Assembly (NCBI GenBank): GCA_009103225.1
Contig: RHPI01002823.1
Coordinates: 845,797-909,796, forward strand
Source of the DNA: Chlorokybus atmophyticus
Taxonomy: Eukaryota > Streptophyta > Chlorokybophyceae > Chlorokybales > Chlorokybaceae
Direction: 5' to 3'
Length of the DNA stretch: 64,000 nucleotides
The notes under the pieces were generated by a model, which saw nothing but the letters and a program-made list of their open reading frames with translations, did no database searches and was not told where the DNA came from. Shown in pieces: positions 11,312 through 23,684 of the stretch. Positions within the stretch are counted from its first letter, which is position 1. Each line of letters starts with the position of its first letter. Position numbers and translations under genes: made by a program.

Positions 11312-14269
11312 TCACTTCAAATTTGTGCTCAACTCCATATCGATCTCTTTAGCTTGTCTGTGCGAAATACTGCCAGGAGCCAACAGAGGCGACTTTACAC
11401 TAGTGCCCATTTCAATATCGCCGTCCTTCACCGCTCTGTGCGATACGCCAGCGGGAGATATCAGCGGTGTGGACTGCTCCGCCCCGGACGCGGGGGTATT
11501 AGGATCTGAAAGGTGGGACTTGTCTCTCGCAGGTGTCGCATTCGCCAAGCTGATGCTCATGCCGCTGCTCGCCCCTTTCTTCTCCCTCTTCCTTGCAAAT
11601 GCTTTCGCATTCAACGCCACTAACACTACACCCTGCGAGTGTGAGAGCATGTTAGCACGTGCAAGGCGTGTGCTTTTGTACGTGATCCCATTGCGGGTGC
11701 ACTTGCATCAAACATGTGCATTTATACAGTCACTTACCGCACCAAGCCATTGCTGGGGAGCTAGGGGGTGGAGAAACCACACACATGACAAAACTATGCT
11801 CAAGAGCTGCAGACGCCAAGTGTGAGCATTTGCACTAACAGTGACATGCTGCTGACTTGACCACCCACAATGCACATGCAGTGAGATAACTACGAATAGC
11901 ATTCTGCAGACTAACGTACCTGTCGTGTGGTCATAATGGCGGCAAATGTGAGAGCTCCTAAAGAGCTGATCGTGTATGTGATAAAAACCTGACCTAGCGT
12001 TGCTGCCTGACAAAAACAAGCAGTTCAGACATGAAGTAAGGCAATGTAAAACTTTGCTGCTGACGTACCAGTGAGAGGGCAACAACATAATGGATAAACA
12101 TTGGATGTCGAGTGACAAACACGAACGACGGCAGCAACGTGCCAGAAAAGACAAGGCCTGGTGCAAACAGGGGCCTGAGAAGGAAGGCAAAACAAGTGGT
12201 CACAAGAGCATAACCCCACCAACAAAGCATAACCCCACCAACAAGGCTGATAGCTGAGGAGCATGCAGACGTGTACAGCACTTGGTTGAACACGTCCGTG
12301 TGATAACCCTTGAACAGGCTGTCTTGGAAAGTGCTCGTGAATCCATCACACCTTCAATACCAACCACGAAGGTGAGAACATCATCGCAAGTGACAGGTTC
12401 TGCGTGGGGACAACATCGCGAACAGCCTTGTTAGGGAAACTGATACTGCTGCTAAGATGTACAACTTGCTCACCCGAGGTAGGCGAGCATCAGGATGGCC
12501 CCGAGCAACGTGGAATCAAAACTGGAATACCCGGACAGGTACTGGACTGGTGAAGCGACATTCTGTGTGAAGTATTAATTCAGCCAAACCATCCAGCATA
12601 TCATGACACCTATATCCAAACCAATGCTGCAACGCATTGGTAGCTTGGACATGTACGTAATAATCACCTAGACGCTTACCCCTGCCAACAGGAACAGCGT
12701 ACTGCCGCCTGTCACAAAGGCTGCGATCAGGTAGTCCGTGTAGTGGTACTGTTTATGCACCATGAAGGTGCTCCATATCTGCAAGTGCAACGAAGACATT
12801 GAAGACACGAACTAACAAACACACATGTCACATCTCGCTCGCATTGTACACGCATGTCAATCATCGGGCCTCACCATGACCGGGATCATCTTTGCGCACT
12901 TCCCAATCGTTTGGACTGGAAAAGACACGTATTTCAAAGCCTGCGATGCAAACATGCCATTCCAATGCTTGCCAACCTTATGCTGCAAGTGATGACTACC
13001 CTATAACGGCTGGCTGGCACATCACTGTTCACAGTCTGTAGCACCACCACCAACAAAAACAACATTGAAATAACTGACCTCGTACTGGCAAGTGCTGGAA
13101 GCAACGTTGGAGAGGGATATGAGGGCATACTTAAAGACAGGGGCTCCCGGTGAGAGTGCATGCTGAGAACTCGTCTGCTGCAAACGACACAACTTAACGA
13201 GTCAATCGCCTTGCACTTAGCAGCTCCAGAAGCAACAATAAGAAGGCAGCACACACTCTTATATGTGTACGGTTGCTCGCACACCACCATGGTTGCTGCC
13301 TTAAGAGTAACACAGCATACAACAACAGCAGAGCTATCATGCAATCATGCTGTTACATCAACATGACGACAAAGTGGCAATGGACTAGCATGTTGCTCAT
13401 GCCTGCAGTAAGAGCAACATGCTGGTTGCATGGCACGTAAATATTCATACCCGCGGGGTGCCAAGGAGGACGATGACCGCAGTCACACAAGTGAACAACC
13501 GGTTGCACAGCACGAGGAACAGCGAGTGCTTAAAGACTTCACCCTCCGCGCCGAAAGGCTGAGTCATGATACGCTCCTGCATTCACATGCAAGGGTATTG
13601 TTGCTTTTTGCACCAAGACACCTTGGCCTTCACTCACTGTCGCACTAAAGTGCACTGGCCAAACATCCGAAAAACATGCGCACTCCAGCGCTTGGGAAGA
13701 GGACAAATACAGTTGCTACGCACTACTAAAACAACACCTTGGCCTTCACTCACTGTCGATCTAGAGTGCACTGGCCAAACATCTGAAAATCATGCGCACT
13801 CCAGCGCTTGCAGAGAGGACAAATACAGCTGCGTTGCTAGGCACTACAAAAACTCGCGTTGTAGGTATCTATGTTACACATAGACAACTGCATTGCAGTT
13901 AAGCATCGCCCCAATTTGCACGCTGCACGCAAGACAGCCATATACAACTTCCAAACATGGACCCATCAGCAGGACTCACCCAACAACCAGGTGGCCATTT
14001 AGGAAGCATCCCTTCATTGCCCAAACCAACTTACAAAGGTTCTTGTACAAAACTGGTCCGGAGAATAATATTACGTTCAATGCAACTGACTGAGCCGGGA
14101 TGGCTCACAATATCATACGACAGCAAAACACAGTGCATGCTTACACCAAACTTGTTGTGGTGTGTGCGTGCACATTGATTTTGAATTTGCTCTGACTGAC
14201 CTGCAGCAGGCCATAGACCATGAGGGAGCCCACAATGCCCACCACGCAGAGCGCCAGAGCGGGCTGCAT
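11312..14269 (-). CDS. SLC35B2: PAPS transporter, SLC35B2-like nucleotide-sulfate carrier
   Basis: Ten exons on the minus strand (14269-14201, 13576-13451, 13162-13079, 12940-12875, 12778-12680, 12562-12474, 12351-12069, 12006-11920, 11806-11738, 11632-11312) give 430 residues, close to the animal protein. Diagnostic blocks are QERIMTQPFGAEGEVFKHS, FLVLCNRL, SLSNVASSTCQYEALKYVSF, KMIPVM, GFTSTFQDSLFKGY, GQVFITYT and FAAIMTTRQ. The family exchanges 3'-phosphoadenosine 5'-phosphosulfate across Golgi (or plastid) membranes for sulfation. Multiple hydrophobic segments alternate with short loops. The last 100 residues are a hydrophilic Ser/Thr/Lys tail unlike the family. Exon 7 holds a hydrophobic insertion of about 20-25 residues, coinciding with a duplicated 16-base DNA unit. 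Substrate is by homology and could be another nucleotide-linked compound. Start ATG 14269 is just before the first membrane segment; animal relatives have a longer N-terminus, so an upstream exon is possible. Confidence 0.88.
13618..13851. repeat. 116-bp tandem duplication inside PAPS transporter intron 1
   Basis: Positions 13618-13733 are repeated at 13734-13851 with scattered substitutions and small indels (shared blocks include CACCTTGGCCTTCACTCACT and GTGCACTGGCCAAACATC). Both copies are within the intron between exons 1 and 2 (13577-14200), so the protein is unaffected. Confidence 0.9.
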
Positions 14270-14344
14270 GGCTGGTGCAGCTTGCCTTTGGACTCCAACA
14301 AGCCTAAGCCTTCACGTAAGCCGTCCTCCCAGCATGGAAGCAAC

Positions 14345-14352
14345 TAGGGTTT
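14345..14352 (-). promoter_or_regulatory. Telo-box upstream of the PAPS transporter
   Basis: A perfect AAACCCTA on the minus strand, about 76 bases before the start codon at 14269. It is the plant telo-box core. Function is inferred from motif and position. Confidence 0.45.
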
Positions 14353-15193
14353 GGGGCTGGCTAGAGGGAGCCTTGCCGCTGTCTAGCTGCGCCCTTATCC
14401 CCAGTTTACTTCTGCTGCAAGCTGGACGCAGCTGCCGGGGGGCTCTGTCATCCATATCAGCCACGACCTTGCCCTTCCCCCGCAGCCCTGGACGCAGCGT
14501 CCTCCGCAGCATGCCCCGCGGTGATGGAGGAGGCGTGACAGTATCAGCACGGAGCAGACATGCTTGTTGTCCCTATTCCAGTTGGTTAGGAGCAGTCTTA
14601 TCTCGTTGAAAGAATCACACGGCAAGCTGCATCATGCAGCGTTTATCAGCGACAAGTTTCTCAGGTGCAAGCATATGATTATGAACAGTTCAGAGAATTG
14701 GCTTGATAGGAAGCACCCCGCTTACGTCATGCAAAACGAGAGTGTGCGAGCAAAACCGAGGCTGAGAAGACACACACACACACACACGTATCCATGCTAT
14801 TATGTATACACACACATGAATTGCGGCGATTCCCTGGCGCTATGACCGCGGCTGCTGAGCACGACAGGACGGCGCTCTAATAGTTGACATCGCCTTCAAC
14901 CAAATGGCCTTCCCGCCCCATCTGACCCCCTTCTTCTTGTCATCGACGCTAGAGCACACGTGTGCCACCGCACGACTGCCTGCACACGCTGATCCTGAAT
15001 CTCTGCTTCTTTTCTTTACTGCCTTGCTATCATGTGTGTCGTTTTTTGCCTACTTAACATTCAGTGGCATTGTGTGTGGCATGGTAGGAGTGGGGGTTAA
15101 ATGGGAACAGGTACGTATAGTAGCATATTGTATGTGCCGTGCTCATATATGATGTCATGGACGAGTATATTTGCATGTATTTATGCGTGTAAA

Positions 15194-15449
<256 letters not shown>

Positions 15450-15617
15450 CNTGTGTCGTCTCGCACTTTCTGGCTTTAATATGGTTAATGCGTGCGTGCG
15501 TGCGTGCCGCGTGCGCTAGCATACGCATCGTGCATACTAGTGCAATCCACACACACACACACCATAGTATGGGACATGGTTAACTGGCATGTGGCTCCTC
15601 CTATGGCAGCAACTTTT

Positions 15618-15691
15618 GCTGCCGTAGCCTAGTGGTTAGGGCGCCGATGTTACACACACATTGTACGCAGTGAATTCCGGCAACGTTTTTT

Positions 15692-15692
<1 letters not shown>
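15618..15692 (+). other. tRNA-like relic with T-run (SINE head or tRNA pseudogene)
   Basis: GCTGCCG (15618) can pair with CGGCAAC (15678-15684) with one mismatch, as an acceptor stem would. The 5' half reads TAGCCTAGTGGTTAGGGCGC, a good A-box and D-arm. The expected B-box is poor (GTGAATTCC). A run of seven T follows, like a Pol III terminator. The 67-base body is short for a tRNA, so it is probably a decayed tRNA or the head of a SINE. Confidence 0.45.

Positions 15693-15694
<2 letters not shown>

Positions 15695-15730
<36 letters not shown>
15695..15730. repeat. (AC)n microsatellite
   Basis: About 18 AC units immediately after the T-run of the tRNA-like relic, which would fit the simple-repeat tail of a SINE. 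Confidence 0.95.
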
Positions 15731-15733
<3 letters not shown>

Positions 15734-17703
15734 TGTGCTAGCATATGCATCGTGCATACTGGTGCAATCTTAACTACTTTGTGTACACATACGCGTTGTG
15801 CATGACGGTGCGATTCATATGATTCTGTATACATACACATGCAAGAAGAATAGAGCCCAAGCTAGCATCTATGATATGTTCAGCGTAACCAGCAAGTGCT
15901 TTGCTTGCACATACGCGTATTGCATATAACAATGGAAATTGTAAAGAATTTTGTAATTACATTATTTGCGTAAAATTGTTTATAGCCGTAATGAGTCATT
16001 GTGATCGCATCAAACAACCCGCATTGCGTATTGTGACGATGTGTATGTTTAAGTATCAAAAACCTTTTTTACATATCGGTATATTGTGTAACGCATTTGT
16101 TTTTTGACACTATTCGGCTATATATTATAAGTGATAAATAGCGCTAACCGATGCTGGAGCACATGTCTTACATTTGTCTTCAATTATATGCATGCATTAC
16201 AAGTCTTGTTCACAAGCTAACAACTCATCATACATGCACGTAAGTAATGAAACTCACAATATGTCGCGTTTAAGCTATTATACAGATATGAGTTTGAGTT
16301 GCTATGAAGCAGCAGACGGCCACATTGCGCACTTGGTTGGCAGTGATGTTGGCATGCGAGCACATGCAGGGCAATCGATTGTGAGATGTGGAGGGGTTTT
16401 ACAGGGTTTTTATAACATTTAGCAGACGTGTTCAACAAACCTGCTGGAGAAAGTCGCTTCAGCAAGTTTAAGCCTTTGCGGCCTTGCTTGTTGCTTGTAA
16501 TGCTCGACATGCCTAGCACTGGCTGAGCATCAAGTGTCTGCATGCTTGCACAACCACGGCCTTGTTTTGTATTTTCATCCATGTTTAAGCTTCATTATTA
16601 TTTGAATCATGAGCCATCATTGATGGCACCAGTATAATAATTTGTTGTATCAGCAAAATGGATTCAAACCTTAATATCAGTCATTGCTAAATTATGGCTA
16701 GCAATTTACACAAAACTTTCCCTGCAGCATGCAATCTATCTAGGCAGCTTTAGGGGTGCAATAAGGGAAAAGGCACAAGGCTGCTAAACAAGCATGGTTG
16801 TGATATCATAAACATTTGAAATTGTGAATTGCATGTCATAATCTACGTTGTCACCTCGCTGGACGTCGAAAAAGTGAAGGTTGATCAAGCCCCGACGTTT
16901 ACTTTATGCCCCTATCCTCAACTTCCTGAATGTCACTATCTTGGCGTTTTATCTTCATGTGACAGCTGAGCGCTTCATAGATGTAACACGCTGTCATGTT
17001 ACAGCTAATAGCTGGTATGTATGTGATCGAAATGCCGTTATTGACAATATTTTTTTTTTCAATGCTCTTTAAGGGGCCCCCCTAAGCTCTCTTTTTACAT
17101 TTTTACATCTTGCGACCATCATATCTTTTTCCTGACGTGTACACTTTGCAATAAGAGACTCGTATTAATATTTCCTACTTTGTTGGTAAGATATGATATG
17201 TGCAATTTTAACATAAGCGTCTTTCTGCTGAAAAAATTTAGATATAAACATACGTTATCAGGTACATGAGCTGGGTAAAATGTACTTGTGCAGATTTTTC
17301 AAAATGCAATATGGTATTTGTTGCAATAACACTTGGACCGGTATGTATGACTCTGGCGGTCATAATCTATAAGCATACGACCAACGAGCTGACCGCCAGA
17401 TATACCGTATACCGTATGAGTTTGGTGCCGGTTGTCGGCAGGGGAGATCACTGTTGGAATCAGAGCGATTGCGATCAGCTCGTTGGTCGATTGGTTCACT
17501 GATCACGTCAGCTTGACTGTCATTACTATTATCTCCTGAGAAAGGAGTTACAGGCACGAGGCCCCCGAAATTACTTTATCATTAATATGAACCCCGGTGA
17601 AACCCTGGTGGTGGAATGTGCCCAGTACAAGGTACAAGGTAAGTGCGACGCTATAACCAGGTGCCCAACACGGCAGTAACGCTGCGTCACTAACGGACGC
17701 ATA

Positions 17704-17785
17704 CGACCGTTAAACTGCAACCCGAACCGTTACAACCGTTACAAAAGTGGACCCAAGTTGGGCTACCGGGTAACCGTTACCCAAC
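17704..17785. repeat. Cluster of ACCGTTA(C) words
   Basis: GACCGTTA, AACCGTTAC, AACCGTTAC and AACCGTTACC occur within 80 bases; another lies at about 18176. The core resembles a MYB-type AACGG site, but the cluster is 1.6 kb from RBR1 and may be chance or a decayed repeat. Confidence 0.4.
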
Positions 17786-19074
17786 GTCCAGTATCCAACC
17801 GGCTACGAACCGGTTGCGCAAATGTATTGCAGCGCATTGAACCGGTACAGCCAGCCCCTGTAAATGTCAGGCCATAACACCAGTATTGGGCCTAGATCAG
17901 TTCATGCAGCAGTTCAGGTTTGCGTGATGCTGAGTGTGCATTGTTTTAACCAATTGCTGCCATGTGCTCCACCAAATGACTTGCACATACCGGGTCACCG
18001 GTCCGGTCATCGGACTCCGGGCACATGTAGCCGGTAGGGTTACGGCCTAGCAGCTGCTAGGTACCCATGACTTGTACGTTACAAGTTGTAACGGACGTTA
18101 TCCGTTGCAGACGGCAGCCAGGCAGGTACACGCCAAAAAGCAACGGTTGCACTACATGGTACCGTCAGTAAAGCTGACCGTTACAACGCGGGACTCTGCA
18201 TATTGGTTACATCACATAACTTACATGATGTGCGTAGTACAGTCTAACCTAAATGCATATCCGATAAGTGCATATCCGCGGATATTGCATTGCGGTTATT
18301 GCATCCCGGACGTCTTCAGGGGTAATACCTGTGCGTTAAAAGCATGTATGGATAAGTGCATTTCATGAGATGCCTAACCTTGGTGTGCCTATGCACTTAA
18401 GGCAAATTACGCCTAGATTACACATATATCATATGTGAAAAATACTTTGGTTACGGTGAAAGTTGTAACCACTACTTCTGGTTACGGTTGCTCAATACGT
18501 GCATACCATATGCAATTATGCCTAGCAGATGTGCATTACACACACATAAACGCGGGCGCATAAAATGTGCACTTAACGAGTGCATAAATGCAATAAGAGC
18601 ATACATACGCTTGTCGAGGTTAGACTGCAGTGCGGTACTACAGTCTGCCGCAGTAAAAGGCGTGAAAAAGAGATGACGATCTCACCGTCATGTGTGAGAC
18701 TCACATGATGAGAGATGAGATTGCGGCTTGCAGGTCTAGGTCGTACACTTTAGCGTCGTCCGCTGCAGGGGCTACTGCGCGCCGCTAGCCATTTATTGGC
18801 AGCATTGGCTAAATGCCAAAAATAAATAACGCTCCGCTTCACTGCACCGATGACGTACGCACGCCGGCAAACGGTACCAACACCAGTCCGGGCGCACTGC
18901 CCTACCCCATGATGCCCCCAATAGATATCGCCCGAGGATACAGGGATCTGGAGGAAATGGATAGGGGTATCTGCATTACACCCGAGCCTTGGTGTCGACA
19001 TCAGCTAATCTGGTACCACAGTTGTTGCGGGCGGGCATCGCGCGTGTCGGGCCGAATTGCGGCGGTAGGGCGGC

Positions 19075-19322
19075 TTTCCCGCGCTTTTCTGTGGCTCGAC
19101 CAAGGGCTGGCGCCAAAACCCTAGCGTGTGCACCAGCTACCGGCGCTTGTGGGCGCGCGGAGCACCGCGAGGGACGAAGGCGCGGGCGGGCATCGCTTGC
19201 CGGTGGAGAGCTTTAAAGCGCGGGAAAGTGAGCGTGAGGGAGGAAGCGTGACGCACACTAAGGCTGACGGCAGGGAGCACGCCCGGGCATCTCGGGGCTT
19301 TTTCGCGGGAAACAGCCATCTC
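19075..19322 (+). promoter_or_regulatory. RBR1 upstream region: three E2F consensus sites and a telo-box
   Basis: TTTCCCGC occurs at 19075-19082, and its reverse complement GCGGGAAA at 19220-19227 and 19315-19322; all fit the E2F consensus TTTSSCGC. A perfect telo-box AAACCCTA lies at 19116-19123. The last E2F site is 77 bases before the start codon. Retinoblastoma genes are often themselves E2F targets, giving feedback on the G1/S switch. Sites are read directly; occupancy is inferred. Confidence 0.65.
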
Positions 19323-19398
19323 AGCCTAAGCTTTCTGTACTCTGCGTGAAGGTTGTTGCCGACGTCGCCGCCGGGGCTGAGGAGCGGGGTGAGGGGCT

Positions 19399-22300
19399 AT
19401 GGGGGAGGAGGAGGGCATGGAGGACGGCGGGGGCGTGCGGGGATTGGAAGCTGGAGGAGGGGAGAGTTTTGCCGCCGCTGCCGCAACGGTGCTGGGCATG
19501 GAGCGTGGGGCGTTCAGGGAGCTCTGCTGCGGGCAGCTGAAGCTGGGGGCTGCGGCGGAATCGCTGGCGTGGCGCCTGGCGGTGGCGGTGGAGTCGCTGC
19601 TGCCCAAAGATGCGCCGCCCGGGTTGTCGTGGCCCTACCTTCTGTCGCTGTGGCGTGCCTGCTGCGTGTTCACCGCCAAGGGGGCGTTGTCGCCGGCCGG
19701 CGGGGGCAATGGAGGGGTGCCCCTAGCCGACCTCCTCCGTGCATACCAGGTGACTGTGGTGGACTTTCTTAGGGAGCTCAGGTCGTTCCTGCTGCGTGCC
19801 GAACCCGCCCTGAACGCCACCCTTGGCGACTCCCCGCCGCTTGACCAACGCCTGCAGGTGACGTGACGTTTCGCCCATACACAACATCACAGCATGTGGT
19901 CGTGCAAGCAAACTGAGCTATATGCCACAACGCAGTACGTTGGCTCCTCTCTTTTTTTTAATATATAGCTGTCGTGTGGATGGCTGCATGCTTCAGCTCC
20001 ATCTCGTAGGAAGCAAAACAGCACAGCCTTGGGCTGTGCAGGGCTGACTGGGCTGTAACTACATGGTGCAGGTCACGGAGCTGCAGACTACTTTCATGTT
20101 GGAAGCTCTGCTGGCAAAGTAAGTTAACACCTCAGCTCGTATCTCAATGTGCAAGTGTATGTGTGCACTGCTTGGTATTGAATTTGGTAACATGCCAACA
20201 CGGGCGGGTCTTGCAGCAAGTACACAAAGTGGTACAACTCCATGTTTGAAGCTACTGGAGGAGCCAATGCCACAACGTCAGCCAATGCCACACGGTCAGC
20301 ATGCGTGCGCTTTGGCTGGCATCTGTTTGCGCTTGCCAAAGCTCGCCTCCTGCCACCCCATCCCGACCTGGCGCAAAGCTTCTTTCTCCTTCTTGCAGTC
20401 ATGGTATAGCTTGACGCATACTACTTGTGTGCACACCGCTTGCCCGCATAATTGTAACCACGTGTGCGTAAGTTGTCAGTAAATCACCAGCATGTTGCGT
20501 ACGGCAGGACGTTGTGCTGCTGCACGTGCCAGCGCAGTTTCGCAAGTTCAACACCTTCTGCGATGCAACCGTTTTTGCTGGTGTGGCAGTCAATGGTAAG
20601 CAACCTGGCGCGTCCGAGCGGCTTGACACACTCACCTGGTTGACGTCCAAGTTTCACGCGTCACATGGCCAAGTGCAAGTATTATCCACGCAGCTTCAGG
20701 TGGGTCCTGGTTGGTGGTTGTGTGTCTACAACAGCAGTTGTCATTGATGCTAACCTTGCATTGCAGGGACTTATTGAGAGCGTGCTTATTGGCGTGAAGC
20801 GGTGTATTCCCGGGGAGGCGGCGCAGTTGAAAGAGCAGGTTGTGTGCTGGGCAAGCTTGATGGAGCCGCCTATGCTGTTTGCCAACTTAGCAGCTATTGA
20901 TCGCGAGTGCGATCGTGTGCTTCACGAAGGTGGCGGCGAGCTTGATGCGCGCGCGTTTGTTGCCGAGGACAGTGCAGCATCTGTAGGCAACACTGCCATG
21001 CTCACCCCGGTGCGTCCCGGGCATGTCACCAACCGCAGGCTCAGCACAAGCAATGGTTGTTGGCCTGGAGCTTCACCGCCAAGGTTTGTTGGGGGCTTTT
21101 GGTGTTGAACACACACACCAAGTAAAGTATGCAAGACAATAAGTACATTTGTGCCTCTGGTTCGTGAGAGATTAAGTGTATAGTGCATTGCAGGACACCT
21201 CCACCGTCAATGGGTGGGTTGCCTGGGACCATGTCAGCTGTAATGCGTACACCATTGTCACAAGTGTTGGCTTCGACGCTGTGGATGCGAACAACTGTGG
21301 CGCAGCTACCCGACTCACCAAACGGTATGCTTGGGAATGTTTTGCATGTGGCCAGCGACAAGGTGAACTAATCACATGTGTCCGCAGAGGTGCTCCTAAG
21401 CTTCTTCAACAAATGTAATGGCAAGAGTGTGGCTGACTCCATTGCCAACCGCGTTCGCAAGCTGGCTGCTGCTGTTTTCCCCACAGAGAGCGCACTGAGG
21501 CATCGTTTGGAGGCTATTTGCCTCTACTATCATGTTTTGGAGGGTGTCTTGAAAGCCGAGCAGGAGAGGCTGGGGCCAGCAGGAGACTTAACACCGCTGT
21601 TGACCAAAGACGCATTCCATGCAGCCCTGCTCGCGTGTGCAAGTGAAGTCGTTGCTGCTGCATACCAGATGGCGTCACCGCAATTTCCCATCACATGCGA
21701 CAGGGCTGGCATCAAGCCCTTCGACATGTGCAAAGTCATCCAGGACTTTGTCCGGCACGCTGACTCGATGCCGCGTGATATCAAGAAGCACTTGAACGCT
21801 GTAGAGGAGCGTGTGTTGGAGTCAGCAGGCTGGGAAAGGGGTTCCCCGCTCTACGACGCTCTTGCTCGTATTGCAAGCACCGCAACCGCGACAACAACAT
21901 CAACAGGCGCTCTCTCAATAATTATCAGTGATGATGTCACATTTGGACAGGATTCTCCCACTTCGCCTGTGGCGCAACAGCGCCAATCTGCATTCCAGCT
22001 GTTCACATCCCCAATACGCACGACAAACTCCACACCAATAAGACCACCGCCCCGCGCGCTTCCCCCTCTTCCTCTGGCGTTTGCAGGCAATCCTGACGTG
22101 CTCGACACTTCCAAAGAAACACCTTCCGAGCGTGTTGTACGCACGTTTTTCAGGAAAGTGCTGAAACTGGCAGCAATGAGAATATCAGATTTGTGCGAGA
22201 GGCTGCGGTTGGACTCAAGAGTTCGACAGCAGGTTTACGACTCCATAAGGCATGCGTTGTGGAAGAAGACCAGTTTGTTCTACAACCGTCATCTTGACCA

Positions 22301-23287
22301 ACTGGTAGTATCTGCAATATATGGCGTTTGCAAGGTCAACCAGCTGCCCATAAAGTTCCATCAGATTGTTGCGCATTACCGCCGCCAGCCGCAATGCAAG
22401 CAGGAGGTGATACGCAGCGTTGTACTAGAACAGTCACTGCCGGAGTTGGTTGTCGCGAAGCGTGGCGACATTATCGAGTACTACAATAAGGTTTTTGTTC
22501 CAGAGATGAAACCCTTTCTGCAAACGCTGACCCCCGTAATCCCCGTCCAACAGGTGGAGTCTCTCTCTTGTGCACGTGTGCTGTTCTTGCAGTTTTATGT
22601 CACGTGTGCATGCATTGCTGCACCATTGCTGGTGAGCGCGTTTGCTGAACGGCTCACCTTCTGTGATGTTGCAGGGTCTTGAGAACGAGCCCATATCACC
22701 TGTACGTCAGTGCCCAAGCGAAAGTATTGCAGCATCGTACTCTCCTTTCCCCGCGGATGTTCGGTCACCCAAGAAGGTCCCCCACCATAATGTGTACATT
22801 TCTCCTCTTCGCGCCCCAAGAGTGAGCTGCCTTTCATACTCATCTGCACTGCCAAAGAAGTGCGCCTCTTTATCACTGCTAACTGTATCCTGCACCAGGC
22901 TGATACTCCCCAGGAGTCACCTGCACGCAAGCTGAGAGCCATGTTAGGGCAAAGTATAAACGCCTACCACTCTCCAAGTGAAGACTTGCAGGTAAGCTGT
23001 GTTGTGACTTGTGGAGTGCATGAGCTGTGGTACCTGCACAATGCTTTATTTCGCATTTAACAAACAGCCTGTTCTGTTTTCTGCAGGCAATCAATGGGTT
23101 GATAAACAGGGTGCGTTCAACACGACAACTGGATTTCAGCTCTGTCCCATCTATGCCGCCGCCGCCTTCAATACAGCCTCAGTCTTCTGTTCCCGCAGTG
23201 CCCGTGCATGCCGCCAGCAATGGTCGCTCCTCCACATCCCCATTGCACAAGCGCATTCGCACAGAAAGCAACGCCATCAGCAGATAG
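19399..23287 (+). CDS. RBR1: Retinoblastoma-related protein
   Basis: Ten exons (19399-19857, 20072-20118, 20217-20403, 20508-20699, 20767-21083, 21194-21324, 21388-22553, 22675-22821, 22899-22991, 23087-23287) encode 979 residues, typical of plant RBR. The N-terminal domain includes RFGWHLFALAKARLLPPHPD (about residue 190). Pocket A starts near 402 (TPLSQVLASTLWMRTT), and an S/T/P-rich spacer lies at about 600-690. Pocket B follows (RVVRTFFRKVLKLAAMRISD; AIYGVCKVNQLPIKFHQI; IIEYYNKVFVPEM). The C-terminal domain carries SPKKVPHHNVYISPLR and several Ser/Thr-Pro sites for cyclin-dependent kinase. RBR binds E2F/DP and LxCxE partners in the nucleus to restrain S-phase entry. All conserved parts are present. 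The 63-base intron 21325-21387 is unusually short. E2F sites upstream suggest autoregulation. Confidence 0.96.
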
Positions 23288-23684
23288 CACCGGCTTCTGC
23301 TGTAGTTATATGGTTAGCATACATGTAGTGTCGCACACGTGTACATGTGAGTTGCATCCGGGGAGAGAAGGGGGTGTACATTGATTGTTGTGTAGGCTGC
23401 TGTTAGGGGAGCACCGGACGTGTGATTCCAGTTTGTTGCCCGGAGCGCACTGGACACATGCACCACTAAGTGCGCGACACAGTGCCTCCCGAGGCGGTGG
23501 GAGGGGAACTTTTGGTAGTTTGCATTGTCTGTCTGCTTTAGACGCATAGTAATGGCAGGATAGTGCCAGCAGAATACTCGCAGCTGGTTGGCAGCTGTCT
23601 GCACGCAGGAAGCACCATACTGCCCAGCGATTGCGCATTGTACATTGTACATTGTGGTAGTGGTAATAATAAGTAGGTTTATGG
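23288..23684. other. RBR1 3' region; no gene seen
   Basis: This contains the 3' untranslated end of RBR1 and a short repeated GTACATTGTACATTGT tract at 23637-23654. No other feature. Confidence 0.5.

Noticed and set aside
12170-12240. Short intron within PAPS transporter exon 7
   Set aside because: Every donor I tried gives a length not divisible by three and loses the conserved downstream frame.
21363-21389. 27-base intron in RBR1
   Set aside because: Frame-consistent, but far below workable intron length; the 63-base alternative gives a better protein match.
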